NCBI GenBank assembly: GCA_023251435.1
Contig: JAHEYU010000018.1
Location: forward strand, 18,740 to 82,739
DNA from: Bacteroidota bacterium
Lineage (GTDB): Bacteria; Bacteroidota; Bacteroidia; Bacteroidales; Prolixibacteraceae
Length of the DNA: 64,000 bases
Reading direction: 5' to 3'
In this document: piece after piece, positions 8,562 to 20,300 of the stretch
Position numbering within the stretch: the first letter of the stretch is position 1
Layout of the letters: every line of letters starts with the position of its first letter
Position numbers and translations under genes: made by a program
The notes under the pieces: generated by a model
The model's input: only the letters and a program-made list of their open reading frames with translations
Told to the model about the DNA's origin: nothing
The model's database searches: none

Positions 8562-9077
8562 ATGATCTGTATATTCGAAATTTCATCAACGGAAGCACCT
8601 GGTTTTAATCGATTGATTCATATTAGTCCAGAACAAACATTTTTAGATCTGCATCAAACTATTCAAAATACCTGCAACTTTGATCACTCTCAAATGGCAT
8701 CATTTTTCCTTACTGATGATTCGTGGAGAAAGAAAATGAAGGAATTCACCTTGTTGGATTCAGGCACAACTTCTCCAAAACAAATTAGTATGCGAACAGC
8801 GAAGCTTAAAGAACACCTTTCGGAACCTGGTCAAAAGCTAATTTATGTTTTTGATTATTTTAATGAACGCTTTTTAAATGTAGAATTAAAGGAGAAACTT
8901 ATGAGAACAGATTTAAAAGAACCATTTGTAGCCTACGAAAAGGGCAATGCCCCTGCTCAATTTCTGATAAATGATTACGATAGTGTTGATGTGCTTGTGC
9001 TTGACTCTGACGATTCGTATAAGAGTTTTGGCGAGCTCGAAGATTATTGTGAGATTTATGGAGAAATGGATGCATAA
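8562..9077 (+). CDS. Plasmid pRiA4b ORF-3-like / IS1096 TnpR-passenger-like domain protein
   Basis: Reading from MICIFEISSTEAPGFNRLIH, this protein of about 171 residues matches the family that starts M-I-Y-x-F-x-I, continues with TFLDLHxxIQ and Q-x-A-S-F-F-L-x-x-D-x-W, then a 'LIYVFDYFNERFLNVEL' type strand, and ends in a very acidic tail (DSDDSYKSFGELEDYCE). The domain is known as plasmid pRiA4b ORF-3-like; the name comes from mobile elements, but nothing mobile is seen here. I recall such genes beside miaA in other Bacteroidota. The function is unknown. The start at 8562 is preferred over ATG 8532 and TTG 8514 because homologues begin at this methionine. A terminator separates it from miaA. 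Confidence 0.7.
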   Translation: MICIFEISSTEAPGFNRLIHISPEQTFLDLHQTIQNTCNFDHSQMASFFLTDDSWRKKMKEFTLLDSGTTSPKQISMRTAKLKEHLSEPGQKLIYVFDYFNERFLNVELKEKLMRTDLKEPFVAYEKGNAPAQFLINDYDSVDVLVLDSDDSYKSFGELEDYCEIYGEMDA

Positions 9078-9082
9078 CAAAT

Positions 9083-9109
9083 GGGGACTTAAAAGTCCCC
9101 TTCTTTTTT
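9083..9109 (+). terminator. Intrinsic terminator before miaA
   Basis: GGGGACTT-AA-AAGTCCCC forms an 8-bp perfect stem followed by TTCTTTTTT, immediately after the stop of the upstream gene. Confidence 0.85.
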
Positions 9110-9122
9110 CTGTATCATTCCC

Positions 9123-9130
9123 TATCTTTG
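9123..9130 (+). promoter_or_regulatory. Candidate -7 box for the miaA operon
   Basis: TATCTTTG fits TAnnTTTG and lies 21 nt upstream of the chosen miaA start, just after the terminator. No good TTTG element is visible about 20 nt further upstream, so confidence is moderate. If transcription starts about 7 nt downstream, the miaA leader is very short. Confidence 0.5.
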
Positions 9131-9151
9131 CCCGCAAAGCAAACGATCAGG

Positions 9152-10063
9152 ATGAACACTTTAATTGTAGTTTTGGGGCCAACCGGTGTCGGGAAATCAG
9201 ATATCAGCATTCAACTGGCCAAGTATTTTTCTACTGATATCATTTCAGCCGATTCAAGACAATTGTTTCGCGAGCTTTCTATCGGCACTGCCGTTCCTCC
9301 AGAAAGTGATCTTTATTCAGTCTGTCACCACTTTATTCAAACCCGGTCGATTCACGATTATTATAATGTTAGTGAATACGAAACCGAGGCCATCGATCGG
9401 ATCAATCAGCTTTTCAAAACAAAAAATCCTTTAATTCTCGCGGGTGGATCAATGCTTTACATCGATACCATTTGCAAAGGTATTGATGATATTCCAACGG
9501 TTACTCCTGAAATAAGGAATGAAGTGATTGAATGGTATCAGGATAACGGAATGGAAGCATTGCAGAAAAGATTGCAGGATTTAGATCCGGAATACTACCA
9601 GATTGCAGATTTAAATAATCCCAAACGATTGCTTCATGCTGTCGAAATTTGCCAGTTGTCCGGTAAAACATTTACTTCTTTCAGGAAAAATACCTTCAGG
9701 GAAAGGCCGTTCAGGATATTGAAAATTGGAATTAATCAGAATAGAGAAGTATTGTACCAGCGAATAAATGTGCGTGTTGAACGAATGATGGAAGCAGGTT
9801 TGCTCGATGAGGCGAGAAGTATGTATCCATTCAGAACACTTAATTCGCTGAATACCGTCGGATACAAGGAATTGTTTGCCTTTTTTGATGGTACCTGTAC
9901 TTTGGACGAGGCAGTTGATCTTATAAAACGGAATTCAAGAAAGTATGCAAGGAAGCAACTTACCTGGTTTCGTCGTGATCAGGAAATCAATTGGTTCGAA
10001 CCAACCCAGATTCATGACATAATTGCTTTTACCAAACAAAAGCTGAAAGAATATGACGAATAA
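9152..10063 (+). CDS. miaA: tRNA dimethylallyltransferase
   Basis: MiaA adds an isopentenyl group to A37 of tRNAs reading codons that begin with U, helping reading-frame maintenance. The protein from this start is 303 residues, normal for the family. It shows the P-loop GPTGVGKS near residue 9, ISADSRQLFRELSIGTA, LILAGGSMLYIDTI, and the late NSLNTVGYKELFAFF region with KRNSRKYARKQLTWFRRD. A TTG at 9128 would add eight residues (MPAKQTIR), but that start falls inside the candidate promoter and homologues begin MNTLIV, so 9152 is chosen. The 3' end overlaps the Nudix gene by 11 nt, pointing to coupled expression. Confidence 0.95.
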   Translation: MNTLIVVLGPTGVGKSDISIQLAKYFSTDIISADSRQLFRELSIGTAVPPESDLYSVCHHFIQTRSIHDYYNVSEYETEAIDRINQLFKTKNPLILAGGSMLYIDTICKGIDDIPTVTPEIRNEVIEWYQDNGMEALQKRLQDLDPEYYQIADLNNPKRLLHAVEICQLSGKTFTSFRKNTFRERPFRILKIGINQNREVLYQRINVRVERMMEAGLLDEARSMYPFRTLNSLNTVGYKELFAFFDGTCTLDEAVDLIKRNSRKYARKQLTWFRRDQEINWFEPTQIHDIIAFTKQKLKEYDE

Positions 10064-10514
10064 ACTTCCTTCCCGTTTTACTATCCGGGTTTACGGATTG
10101 ATTACCAATGACAGAAACGAAGTTCTGGTTACCGACGAATTTCAGATGAACATGAAAATGACCAAATTTCCAGGAGGTGGATTGGATTTTGGCGAAGGAA
10201 CCATTGATTGCCTCAAGCGCGAAATGATGGAAGAATGTAATCAGGAAATCGAAGATATCCGGCATTTTTACACCACCGATTTTTATCAAAAGGCACTGTT
10301 TTATGAGGATCACCAACTGATAAGCATTTATTATCTGGCCCGGCTAAAAGATCCGGTCCGGTTCCGGATTTCAACAATGGCTTTTGATTTTCTTGAAATG
10401 GTTAATGGAAATCAATCTTTCAGATGGGTTGCAGCCGATTCGTTAAATCCCGATGATTTTTCTTTCCCAATTGATAAACATGTTGCACTTTTGCTGAAAC
10501 AATATTTAACCTGA
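10053..10514 (+). CDS. Nudix hydrolase
   Basis: A 153-residue Nudix protein. The Nudix box spans about residues 42-62 and reads G-GLDFG-E-GTIDCLK-REMMEE, with the late Gly of the consensus replaced by Asn. The catalytic Glu residues that bind Mg are present, so hydrolysis of a nucleoside diphosphate linked to another group is expected; the substrate cannot be named. The start ATG overlaps the end of miaA by 11 nt, and the next gene starts 5 nt after its stop, so it sits in a tight operon. It could be a house-cleaning enzyme or, given the next gene, act on a nucleotide sugar; that last idea is inference only. Confidence 0.88.
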   Translation: MTNKLPSRFTIRVYGLITNDRNEVLVTDEFQMNMKMTKFPGGGLDFGEGTIDCLKREMMEECNQEIEDIRHFYTTDFYQKALFYEDHQLISIYYLARLKDPVRFRISTMAFDFLEMVNGNQSFRWVAADSLNPDDFSFPIDKHVALLLKQYLT

Positions 10515-10519
10515 CTGTA

Positions 10520-11656
10520 TTGAAAACGATAAAAATTATCGGACCAGCTTACCCTTTTCGGGGTGGAATTGCCACAACAAACGAAAGGTTGGCGCAGGAA
10601 TTTATTTCAATGGGCTTCGATGTTGAAATCGAGACATTTACTATTCAGTATCCGTCGATACTATTTCCTGGAAAAACGCAATTCAATTTAAAACCGGCTC
10701 CTGAAAATTTATCAATCAAAAGAACTGTTAATTCGGTAAATCCGTTCAACTGGATAAATGTTGGGAAACGAATTTGCAATGAAAAACCTGATTTGGTAAT
10801 AATTAGGTATTGGTTGCCATTTATGGCGCCATGCCTTGGAACCATCGCCAGCCAAATTCGCAAAAACCGGCAAACTAAAATTATCTGTTTGGCCGATAAT
10901 ATTGTTCCTCACGAGCACCGGGCAGGCGATCGTGTTCTTACCAATTATTTCATTCAACGCATCGATGGCTTAATCGCAATGTCGAAAAGTGTCTTGGCGG
11001 ATGCTAAAACCTTCAGAAATAATCTGCCTTTGGAATTCTGTCCTCACCCGATTTTCGACAATTATGGTAAAAGGCTTTCCTTTGAAGATTCGAAACAGAA
11101 GTTGAACCTAGATGTCAATACCAAATACCTGCTTTTCTTCGGATTTATCCGCGACTACAAGGGACTTGATTTACTACTGAATGCTTTTGCTGACGAAAGG
11201 TTGCGCAAGTATCCGGTGAAACTTTTGGTTGCAGGTGAATATTATTCAAGTCCGGAGCCATACCTGGAGTTGATAAGAAAGAATAATCTGGATGAATTGA
11301 TTGAATTGCGAACCGATTTTATTCCGGAAGACGAAGTGAATCTCTATTTTAGCTCAGCTGATATGGTTGTTCAACCTTATAAAAGCGCAACCCAAAGTGG
11401 TGTGACACAAATCGGATATCATTTCAATAAACCGATGTTGGTGACCAACGTTGGAGGTTTGGCCGAAATTATTCCTGATGGCAAAATTGGATATGTTGTA
11501 GAGCCTGACAGTCAGAATATTGCAGATGCTTTGGTCGATTTTTATGCAAATAACAGAATTCAGGAGTTTGAAGCTAATATTGAAGCAGAAAAGAAGAAAT
11601 TCTCGTGGTCGAACATGGTGAACACGTTTATATCTATGTACGAACAACAACTATAG
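10520..11656 (+). CDS. GT4-family glycosyltransferase
   Basis: The 378-residue protein has the GT-B fold of family 4 transferases. The N-terminal KIIGPAYPFRGGIATTNERLA contains the acceptor-side glycine loop. The C-terminal half has FGFIRDYKGLDLLLNAFA and the donor-site stretch VVQPYKSATQSGVTQIGYHFNKP...GGLAEIIPDG, which includes the usual E-x7-E-like region. The start is TTG, as no ATG fits the conserved N-terminus. It follows the Nudix gene by 5 nt and precedes gmhA by 45 nt. Next to gmhA, a role in lipopolysaccharide, capsule or surface-protein glycan synthesis is likely. Sugar and acceptor are not known. No signal peptide or membrane helix is seen. Confidence 0.88.
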   Translation: MKTIKIIGPAYPFRGGIATTNERLAQEFISMGFDVEIETFTIQYPSILFPGKTQFNLKPAPENLSIKRTVNSVNPFNWINVGKRICNEKPDLVIIRYWLPFMAPCLGTIASQIRKNRQTKIICLADNIVPHEHRAGDRVLTNYFIQRIDGLIAMSKSVLADAKTFRNNLPLEFCPHPIFDNYGKRLSFEDSKQKLNLDVNTKYLLFFGFIRDYKGLDLLLNAFADERLRKYPVKLLVAGEYYSSPEPYLELIRKNNLDELIELRTDFIPEDEVNLYFSSADMVVQPYKSATQSGVTQIGYHFNKPMLVTNVGGLAEIIPDGKIGYVVEPDSQNIADALVDFYANNRIQEFEANIEAEKKKFSWSNMVNTFISMYEQQL

Positions 11657-11701
11657 TCCGGATTGCAATCCTAGTGGTTTAACCTAATTAATAAATAACA
11701 G

Positions 11702-12289
11702 ATGGATTATAATATGCTTATCGAAAATCGGATTCAGGATGCGATTGATTTGAAAGAGAAGTTCCTGAAGGATTTTCATTTGATTCAACAAACCAAGGAA
11801 GCAGCCGGAATGATTGTTCAGGCATACAAGTCGGGCAATAAAACGCTTTTTTGCGGAAATGGTGGCAGCGCTGCCGATGCGCAACATCTGGCTGCAGAGC
11901 TTTCAGGTAAATTCTATCTCGATAGACTTCCTATTCATGCCGAAGCCTGTCATGTAAATAGTTCTTTCATGACTGCTGTTTCAAATGATTATGGATTTGA
12001 CAAGACATATTCCCGGTATATACAGGCTGTAGGGAAGAAGGGAGATGTTCTTGTGGCTATTTCCACTTCCGGGAACTCCGAAAATGTATTTCAGGCAATT
12101 TGTCAGGCTCGGGAGATTGGATTTACATGTGTTGTTTTGACTGGATCAACAGGTGGAAAGATGGCCGAAAATGCTGATATATTAATAAAGGTACCTTCAG
12201 ATGATACTCCCAGAGTTCAGGAAATGCATATATTAATAGGTCACATTATTTGTGAGCTGGTTGAAAATGAACTTTTCGGGCAGAGATAA
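11702..12289 (+). CDS. gmhA: Sedoheptulose-7-phosphate isomerase (phosphoheptose isomerase)
   Basis: GmhA converts sedoheptulose 7-phosphate to D-glycero-D-manno-heptose 7-phosphate, the entry to heptose for LPS core or surface glycans. The 195-residue SIS-domain protein has the signature CGNGGSAADAQHLAAELSGKF and later STSGNSENV, the two phosphate-binding loops, plus the conserved HAEACHVNSSFMTAVSNDYG. Length is normal. It is the last gene of the plus-strand run from miaA and ends at a terminator shared with convergent gap. The other heptose genes (gmhB, hldE) are not in the window, so the nucleotide-activated form made is unknown. Confidence 0.93.
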   Translation: MDYNMLIENRIQDAIDLKEKFLKDFHLIQQTKEAAGMIVQAYKSGNKTLFCGNGGSAADAQHLAAELSGKFYLDRLPIHAEACHVNSSFMTAVSNDYGFDKTYSRYIQAVGKKGDVLVAISTSGNSENVFQAICQAREIGFTCVVLTGSTGGKMAENADILIKVPSDDTPRVQEMHILIGHIICELVENELFGQR

Positions 12290-12293
12290 AAGC

Positions 12294-12322
12294 AAAAAGG
12301 CAGCCCTTTCGAACTGCCTTTT
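12294..12322. terminator. Bidirectional terminator between gmhA and gap
   Basis: AAAAGGCAG and CTGCCTTTT form a 9-bp stem around a 10-nt loop, with A-run and T-run flanks, so it can work for both convergent genes. Confidence 0.88.
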
Positions 12323-12344
12323 ATACTTTATTGTATTTCAGAAA

Positions 12345-13409
<1,065 letters not shown>

Positions 13410-13453
13410 TTAAAATAAAGCCATACAAAATAAATACTTAAAATCAGAAACTT

Positions 13454-13461
13454 CAAATTTA
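13454..13461 (-). promoter_or_regulatory. Candidate -7 box for gap
   Basis: The plus-strand CAAATTTA reads TAAATTTG on the minus strand, fitting TAnnTTTG, about 100 nt upstream of gap. No clear -33 partner is seen at 19-21 nt. Confidence 0.35.
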
Positions 13462-14211
13462 TTTCGGAAGATGACCTCTTTTTTGGTCGGGTTTAATTTT
13501 TTATTAATGTTGAACTTGAAATCCTAATAATTGATGAGTCGATATTTTATGAGAATTTTAATTGAATTCTAATCCGATCGACTCAAATATTGCCAGCTTT
13601 CTTTTTGATGTTTACTCTTTCAGGATTTAAAATCCCTTTGTAACGGGCAGTGCCGGCTTAAATATTGAATTCTAAAGGGCTCAAAAATCATTTATTTTAC
13701 TTAAGCAGAAAGTGTTACGGGTAATTTACCTGATCAATAAAAATCATATTCTAGAAAAAAACGAAGAAAAATACGTTGAAAGGGCGTATTGGTTGAAATT
13801 TCATTGGCTTTTTTCTGATTAAAGCTTGCTTTTGTTTTATACCGAATTTGCTTTTAAAAAAGTTATTAACTTATCAACTTGATCATTTTACATGAGTTTT
13901 GTTTGTTTGTTCAAATGTTTTTATGTGTGGCTTAAACGAATGTTGTGAATATTCTTATCTTACGCTCGCAAAATTATTTTTTCTGTATTCATTTTTTATT
14001 TTTAGAAAATAAGGAGTTAATTTAGAATAAATGATGTATTTTTAGAAGGATTCAAACAGGCATGTTTGGGTTTAAATATTAAGTTATAAAATTATTCAAA
14101 TAATTGCTATGTGGTGTTTCAGTTTTGACTCTGGATGAGTGAAATCCTTGCAAATGCTAACAAAATAAGTGCATGCAGCGATAAATATTTTTATTTTATC
14201 TGCTGTTATTG

Positions 14212-14242
14212 TTGTACAATGCTGATAATTTTTATACGTTTG
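14212..14242 (+). promoter_or_regulatory. Bacteroidota-type promoter for the giant Ig-repeat protein
   Basis: TTG (14212-14214, within a TTGTTG) lies 20 nt before TACGTTTG (14235-14242), matching TTG-N19-21-TAnnTTTG. The predicted start near 14249 gives an untranslated leader of about 100 nt, which is AT-rich and carries no clear structure. Confidence 0.75.
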
Positions 14243-14347
14243 CATTATAAACACTCAAAATTAAGGTGGAAAAATCTATGATGAAGATAAAAATGGATTA
14301 TAAAATTCAATCAATCAATCAATTAAGTTCAATTAAAAACAAATGCT

Positions 14348-17300
14348 ATGAGAAAATCATTTACTCGGCTGTTTAGTATTTTTGTACTACTCCTGGGCCT
14401 GAGTTTTCAGATGGCGTATGGAATCGTCTTTGTTCCGGCGAGTTCTGTACCTACAGATGGAAACACTAATGCAAAGCCCACTGATTTTGCAACAAAATTC
14501 GTTGTTGCATTTGATGTAGTACCAGTTATTTCCGATGCAGGTGGTACTGCTGTTATTTACAAGAATTCGGGTTTGTTTATGACATTCCCTGTAACCAAAA
14601 CGTCTTCAAATGTCGTTGTGGTTGGAAAAACTCTTGAAATAACCCACGGTATTACTTCTTTCACACAAGGCGATGTCTACAGTGTGGCAATTACAGACGG
14701 TGCCATTACTGGCCTGGCTGTGGGAGCTTTAGCCAACACTGTTTACGATTTCACTATTGGTGACTACGTTGCACCAGCGTTATCCACTACTGCTGCTTCT
14801 TATGCTCCTTTAAAAGGTGCTGTTAGCGTAATGGCTAATTTAGATGCAAGTGCTTTTGCTTTGACTGTTCCTTTCAGTGAAGCTGTAACAACTCCTGTTG
14901 CTCCAGGTAACAAGGCAGTTTACATCTACAAAGAAGATGGTACTGTTGTTGACATTGTAAAGGTTAGTACTCTTACTGTTGCTAATGGCTTAGGTACTGC
15001 AACTATCACTGTACCTGTTGCTGCAACCGCTATTTTCCAGGAAAATACGAAATATTATGTGAGCATTGATGCTGGCGCTTTTGTTGATGCAAGTCCAAAT
15101 AAAAATGTTTTCGGTGGTTTAACTACTCCAACAACCTGGACTTTTACAACCCGCGATTATTCTGCTCCTGCTATTACTGCTACTGTTACTGATATAACTA
15201 CAAGTGCAGCTAAATTGAATGTTACCTTAACTGAAAAAGGTAAATATTTCTATTTACTTCAGACTGAAGTAACTGCAGATCCTGCCAATGCTGCTGCTGT
15301 AAAAGCTGGTGGTGTAGCTGTGACTGTTGCTACTGCAAATACTGCAGTAACTTCTAATTTAGCTCTTCTAGGTTCAACTTCGTATGAAGTTTTCGTGGTT
15401 TCTGAAAACAATGAAGCAGCTTCTCCTAATTTAGGTACTGCTGTTGTTAAGAAAACTTTCTCATCAATTGACGCTACTGCTCCTGTTTCTGTTGCACGTG
15501 GTATTATTAATAATACCGCAAAACAGACATCTGGTGTTTATATGGTGTTTAACGAGCAAGTTAAAGGCGGTTCCGGTACACTTGATTTGCGTTTGTCTTC
15601 AAATGAGTCTTACGTAAAACAAATTGGCGCGAATTTAATTACTTCTACCAAATTAACTACTGCTGCAGATGTTGCTAAATATCCAGGTAGTGCATTAAAT
15701 GATTGGGTAGCTGTTGTTGACTTTGGCATGACTTTGCCAAGTAATCTTGCTTACTACATTGTTTTCCCATCTGGATATATTGTTGACATGGCTACGCCTA
15801 CTGCCAATGTATTTACAGCTGGTGCTTTTGGTAATCCAATTAATAAAGGAGACTGGGGTCTTACCAGTTCTGATTTCGAATTGCCTACAGTAACTGTAGC
15901 TTTTGCAACTCCTGCTTCTTTGGCTTCAGACATTAATGTTACCTTCAACGAAACTGTTCAGAAACAATTATCTACTGTTACCGATTGGGCACAGGTTTTG
16001 GCTTTGGAAGTAAATAATGTAGCTGTTCCGTTTACTGTAACTTCACCTGCAGGTGCAGGCAATGGTACTGTAATTGTTATTGATCCTACCCCTGCAACTT
16101 TGAGCAGCAATACTGTTTATACAGTTCGTCTTCGCATGGATGCAGTAAAAGATCTAAATAACAATGCTATTGTTACTGAAAAAGTTTATACTCTTACCAC
16201 TGGTGATTTAGATGCATTCGCTGTTCAGTACGGAAGTTCTGTTGGTGCTACTACAACGACTAATCTTCTTGCCAACTCAACATTTAAAATTGATTTTAAT
16301 AAAGCAGTAAAAGTTAATACAACCGGAACTACATGGGTTGATGCTACTTCAGCAAATCTTTTACCTCTTGTTACTTTCAAAAAAGGTGCTGCTGTAAAAA
16401 CTTTCACTGTTGCTTACGATGCAACTACATTTACAGTAACCATTACTCCAACAGATGCTTTGGTTTGTAACGCATCTGATTATACTGTTGATTTAGATGG
16501 TACAAAAATTCGTGATGCACAGAGTGTTGTACTTAGCACTATTGGTGGTTATGCTTTAACAACTACTTATACTGTAAAAGATTATAATGCTCCTTTGGCT
16601 GCCACAAGTCATAGTGGTGATATGCCTAACAATGCTACTCCTTTAACAATTACTTTGACAGATGACAATTTAGGTACTCTTCAGGATTTGAATAATGTTG
16701 CTTTGGCTGCTCCTGCAATCGAAGATCATGTTACCTTTAAAGAAGGTAGTTCAAATGGACCAAACTTAGGTTTCACTGCAACTTATGTGGGTGGTGTTAT
16801 TACTTTAACTCCAACTGTTGCCCTTGCTAATGGTAGTACTTACTATTATGGTATTGGTGCTTCTGTTAAAGATGCAAACAACAATGTAACAACTGGTAAA
16901 TTCTCAACATTCAAAATGGTTGCTCCAACTGTTGCTCCAACAATTGTTGCAAATACCTATACTTTAAACGGAAGTGCTCAAACTCCTGTTGCTGATAAGT
17001 TAGTGAATATTGTTGCAAAAACTGGAAACATTGTTACAGTTACTGTTACTTTTAATGATAATGTTAAGGAAGTAGTTAGTGCTGCTCCATTTACCAACAT
17101 TACCTTAACTGATGGTACAACTACCTGGACTGCTCCTGTTATGCCGATAAATGTTAGCGGCAACACTTTAACAGTTGATTTTACAGGTGTTACTCCTTTG
17201 GCTTCTGAAGCTCTTTGTACATTAACATTACCAGCTTCTTTGGTTCAGGGCTCTACAGCTTATACCAACACTCCAATTCCTACATTTGCGCAATTTGCCG

Positions 17301-20300
17301 GAAAAGCAATCCAATTCAACTCTAAAGATGTTGTGGTGCCAGTTGTTACTGCAAATACTCCTGCTGCTTCAGCAGTTGCAATTGCTTTAAACACTGCATT
17401 GAAGCTTGATTTTACTGAAAAAGTAGAATTAGGAACTGGTAATATTCTTATCAAAAGAGGTGCAACTACTGAGCAAACTATTGCTATTAACAGTACAAAT
17501 GTAACTTTAAATGCCGCTGGAACACAGGCAACTATTGTAAAAGCTAATTTGCTTAATTACAATACCGTTTATACTGTAGACGTTCCTGCCGGTGCTTTTA
17601 AAGATGACATTTCTGCTAATGGTAACGCATTAACAAGCTTTACATTCACTACTGATGTTAATCCACAACCGACAGCTTCTACTTTAGTTCCTGCTGATAA
17701 TTCAGATCAGGTTGCTTTGAGTCCGTTAACTTTGGGTATGACATTCAGTGAAGAAGTTATTAAATATGATCCTTTGGTAGGTACACGTAAATTATGGTAT
17801 TTGATTGAAAATACCGGAACTACACTTGTTCCTGGAACCAGAGCTATTTTCAACGGTTCAAATGATCTTGTTGCCGGAACTGATGTTGTTGTAGCTAACA
17901 ATTATATCGAAACTGCAACAGTTGGAATTTCTGGTAATGTAGTTTCTATTTCAACAGGATTTACTCCTGTAGCTGGAAAGAGATACTATGTATTGATTAC
18001 TCCCGGAGCGTTCCTTGATAAATCAACTGGTGTTGCTTCTCTTCCTGCGAATCCTGTTCCAGGTGTATTTGCCGGTGTAACAAGTGATCTTACATGGAAT
18101 TTCACAACCCTTGATGAAAATCCAGGAACTGTTACATTCGTATATACCAAACGTGCTGATAATAAAGTTGCTGTAACAAGTAATATTACCATTAATTTTA
18201 CCCGTCCAATTAAAAAAGCTGACGGCAGTGTAATTAATGATTCTGATGTTGCTAACCTGTTTACTTTAACTAAAACAGCTGGTCCGGTTACTGGTCCTGC
18301 AATTAAAGCTTTTGTTGGAACCATTAGTGCAGACAAGAAAACTGTAACTATCCTGAATAGCTCTTTGGTTACTTTGGGTGAATTAACAGAACTTTCTACT
18401 TACACCATTGGTATGAACCCAGGTGCAATTATTTATCAGAATGGTTCAGCTGTTGCTGGCGCTTTTGATACATTTAATACATCTGATTATACAGCACCTG
18501 CTGTTGTGGCTTCAATTGTGGCTCCTATTGCTGATGTAATTAAAGACAAAGCAAAGATTCGTTTTACCGCTACTGATAACTTGAATTTAGCTACTCTTTA
18601 CTATACAATTCAGGCTGGAGATAATACAACTCCTACTCCTGCAGTTGCTGTTGTTAAAACAGGTATGAGTAAAGCTATCGCTGGTGTATCGCCAAAAGTT
18701 GAAAACTATGAATTTACTGGTTTGGCAGAAGAGACAAGCTATGTAGTTTGGACTGTTGCTGTTGATGAAGCTGGAAATGATTCTCCGGTAAGTAAAATTG
18801 TATTTATTACTGATGATGTTACAAAACCATTGTTATCAACAAAACCAACAAGTTTCGATGCTGCTGGTAAATTGACATTTGTTTTCAATGAAGATGTTAG
18901 TCCTGTTGCAGGTAGTGTTCGTATTTTAGACGCAGCCAGCATGACAGAATTAGCTGTTCTTGGTTTGAATGCAGTTCCTGCTAAACCAAAAGAATTGATT
19001 ACTGATGCTTTTGCTCCTGCAACTACCAATGCTTTGGTTAATTACTATGTAGAAATCGACAAAGGTAAAGTTGGTGATGTTCCTGTTGTTGCCGGTGATG
19101 CAATAAACTATTATGATGGTTTATTCCGCACTGACTTGATGGTAACTTCAAAAGATGTTACATTACCTAACTTGCTTTCAAGTTCTATTCCTGCTACTGA
19201 TGTTCCTGTTAACTTTAGCTTTACTTTAACTTTTGATGAAAAAGTTAAAAACGCTGCAACTTTACCAGTGGACGCTTTAGTTATCGAAAAATGGAACACT
19301 ACTACTTTGGCATGGGAAGCTTTCGAAATTGTTAACCCAGCTAATATGGTTAGCAATAACACAGAAGTTGTAACTGTTACTTTATCAAGAACTTTATCAA
19401 GTTTAGGTTTATATAGAGCTACTCTTAAATCATTGACTTTCTCTGATTTAGCTGGTAATCTTCACACTATCGTAGCTCCTTGGGTTGCTACATTTACTGC
19501 AAAAGATGTTGTTGCTCCTGTTGCAACCTTCCTTCCTGCAAAAAATGCAACTGGTATTGCTGCTGGTGTAACTCCTTTAACTATGACTTTCAACGAAGCC
19601 ATCCGTTTATTGGATAATACAGCAATTGATGCTTACGATTTGGATTCGTTGGTTTATTTCAGAAAAGATAATACTCCAATGGCTTTCGATGCTGCAATTG
19701 CCGGATCAGTTATTACAATTACTCCTGCTGCTGCACTTGTTGTTGATGGCACTTATACCTATGGATTCAAAGCTAAATTTGAAGATGCTGCAAACAATGC
19801 TGTAACTGCTGATGCAGCTACTTTCAAAACTGTAACAACAACTCCTGCTGCTCAGTATTTGACTTGGATGCCTGTTAAAGCTTCACCTTATGCTGCTCCA
19901 TGGCCTTGGTTAGCTACCGCTGGTACAGTAACAATGAACTTCAATGCTCCAATTTATACCTATTCAACTGTTGCTGCAACTAATAATTTGGTTGTTACTC
20001 CAGCTAATATTGTTTCTTTGGGTATTGTTACCGTTAAACAAAATGGTATAACATTAGTTGCTAATACTGACTATGTATTGTCAACACCTGATAACAAAAC
20101 TATTGTTGTGACTCCAAAAACAAATTGGGTAAGTTCTTCAACAGTTGAAGTTATTATTAATGGTGCTACTATTCAATATGCTGTTGAAGGTAATGTTACT
20201 GTTCTTGGTACTACAGGTGTTCCATTTGATGCCAGTACATATAAAGCAGAAGATATTATCGACCCGATTGTTGATGTTACTTATGTAGCTGCCGGATTTA

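Noticed and set aside
8562..9077. Transposon remnant
   Set aside because: The family name suggests it, but there is no transposase, no terminal inverted repeat and no target duplication.
9128..9151. TTG start extending MiaA by eight residues
   Set aside because: It falls within the candidate -7 box, and family members begin at the next Met (MNTLIV).
14278..14376. Small upstream frame before the giant gene
   Set aside because: It has no family resemblance, overlaps the giant start in another frame and lies in low-complexity sequence.
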